Below are positions 14,040 to 14,053 of a stretch of 14,053 nucleotides of DNA, piece by piece; position 1 is the first letter of the stretch; each line of letters opens with the position of its first letter. A model generated the notes under the pieces. That model worked only from the letters and a program-made list of their open reading frames with translations, had not been told where the DNA came from and did no database searches. This DNA is from Chitinophagaceae bacterium UBA4407 (GTDB lineage: Bacteria; Bacteroidota; Bacteroidia; Chitinophagales; Chitinophagaceae). A program made the position numbers and the translations under genes. Location: NCBI GenBank assembly GCA_002390845.1, contig DGQT01000004.1, forward strand, positions 1-14,053, read 5' to 3'.

Positions 14040-14053
14040 TGTATATCATTGTG

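Overview
The window looks like chromosomal DNA of a Bacteroidota bacterium, most likely a member of Chitinophagaceae or a close relative. This rests on the AT-rich composition, the scarcity of clear Shine-Dalgarno sites, and the protein types: a GatC followed by a LolD/MacB-type ATPase, a HEAT-repeat Npt-like transporter, and a ClpB and adenosyltransferase of Bacteroidota character. The family placement is inference. No rRNA, tRNA, CRISPR array, phage gene or transposase gene was seen.

Layout. At 351-941 (+) is an HD-domain phosphohydrolase, meeting tail to tail a small cyclic-nucleotide-binding protein (938-1384, -). Upstream of that on the minus strand is a 911-residue membrane transporter with a HEAT-repeat tail (1692-4427, -). 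Next come a minus-strand Hpt protein (4879-5232) and a sigma-54-dependent response regulator (5225-6613), overlapping by 8 bp. After a 399-bp gap that may hold a small membrane-protein ORF, the plus strand carries gatC (7013-7303), an ABC ATPase (7355-8059, with a terminator) and a PduO-type cobalamin adenosyltransferase (8239-8802). On the minus strand lie a small membrane protein (8804-9145) and a secreted serine hydrolase (9173-10228). The plus strand ends with clpB (10563-13190) and a DsbA-like thioredoxin-fold protein (13371-13940) with a strong terminator.

How the genes fit together. The left third looks like a signalling neighbourhood: an HD hydrolase, a cyclic-nucleotide sensor, a nucleotide-transporter-like membrane protein, and a phosphorelay pair with no kinase nearby. 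In related proteins, as I recall them, the transporter, HEAT repeats and cNMP-binding domain form one polypeptide; here the sensor is a separate gene. The right two thirds are mostly housekeeping: tRNA amidation, export, cobalamin and proteostasis.

The most striking feature is not a gene. A 19-bp motif, TTGTGTCACTCACTTGTAC or its sister TTGCGTCGCACTCTTGTAC, recurs nine times plus one degenerate copy, in both orientations. All copies are intergenic. They occupy seven of the eight non-coding stretches longer than 100 bp. Several share wider flanks of about 40-60 bp, and three gaps hold oppositely oriented pairs. The copies sort into two sequence types with no intermediates. A separate hairpin repeat of a different kind lies at 4720-4757.
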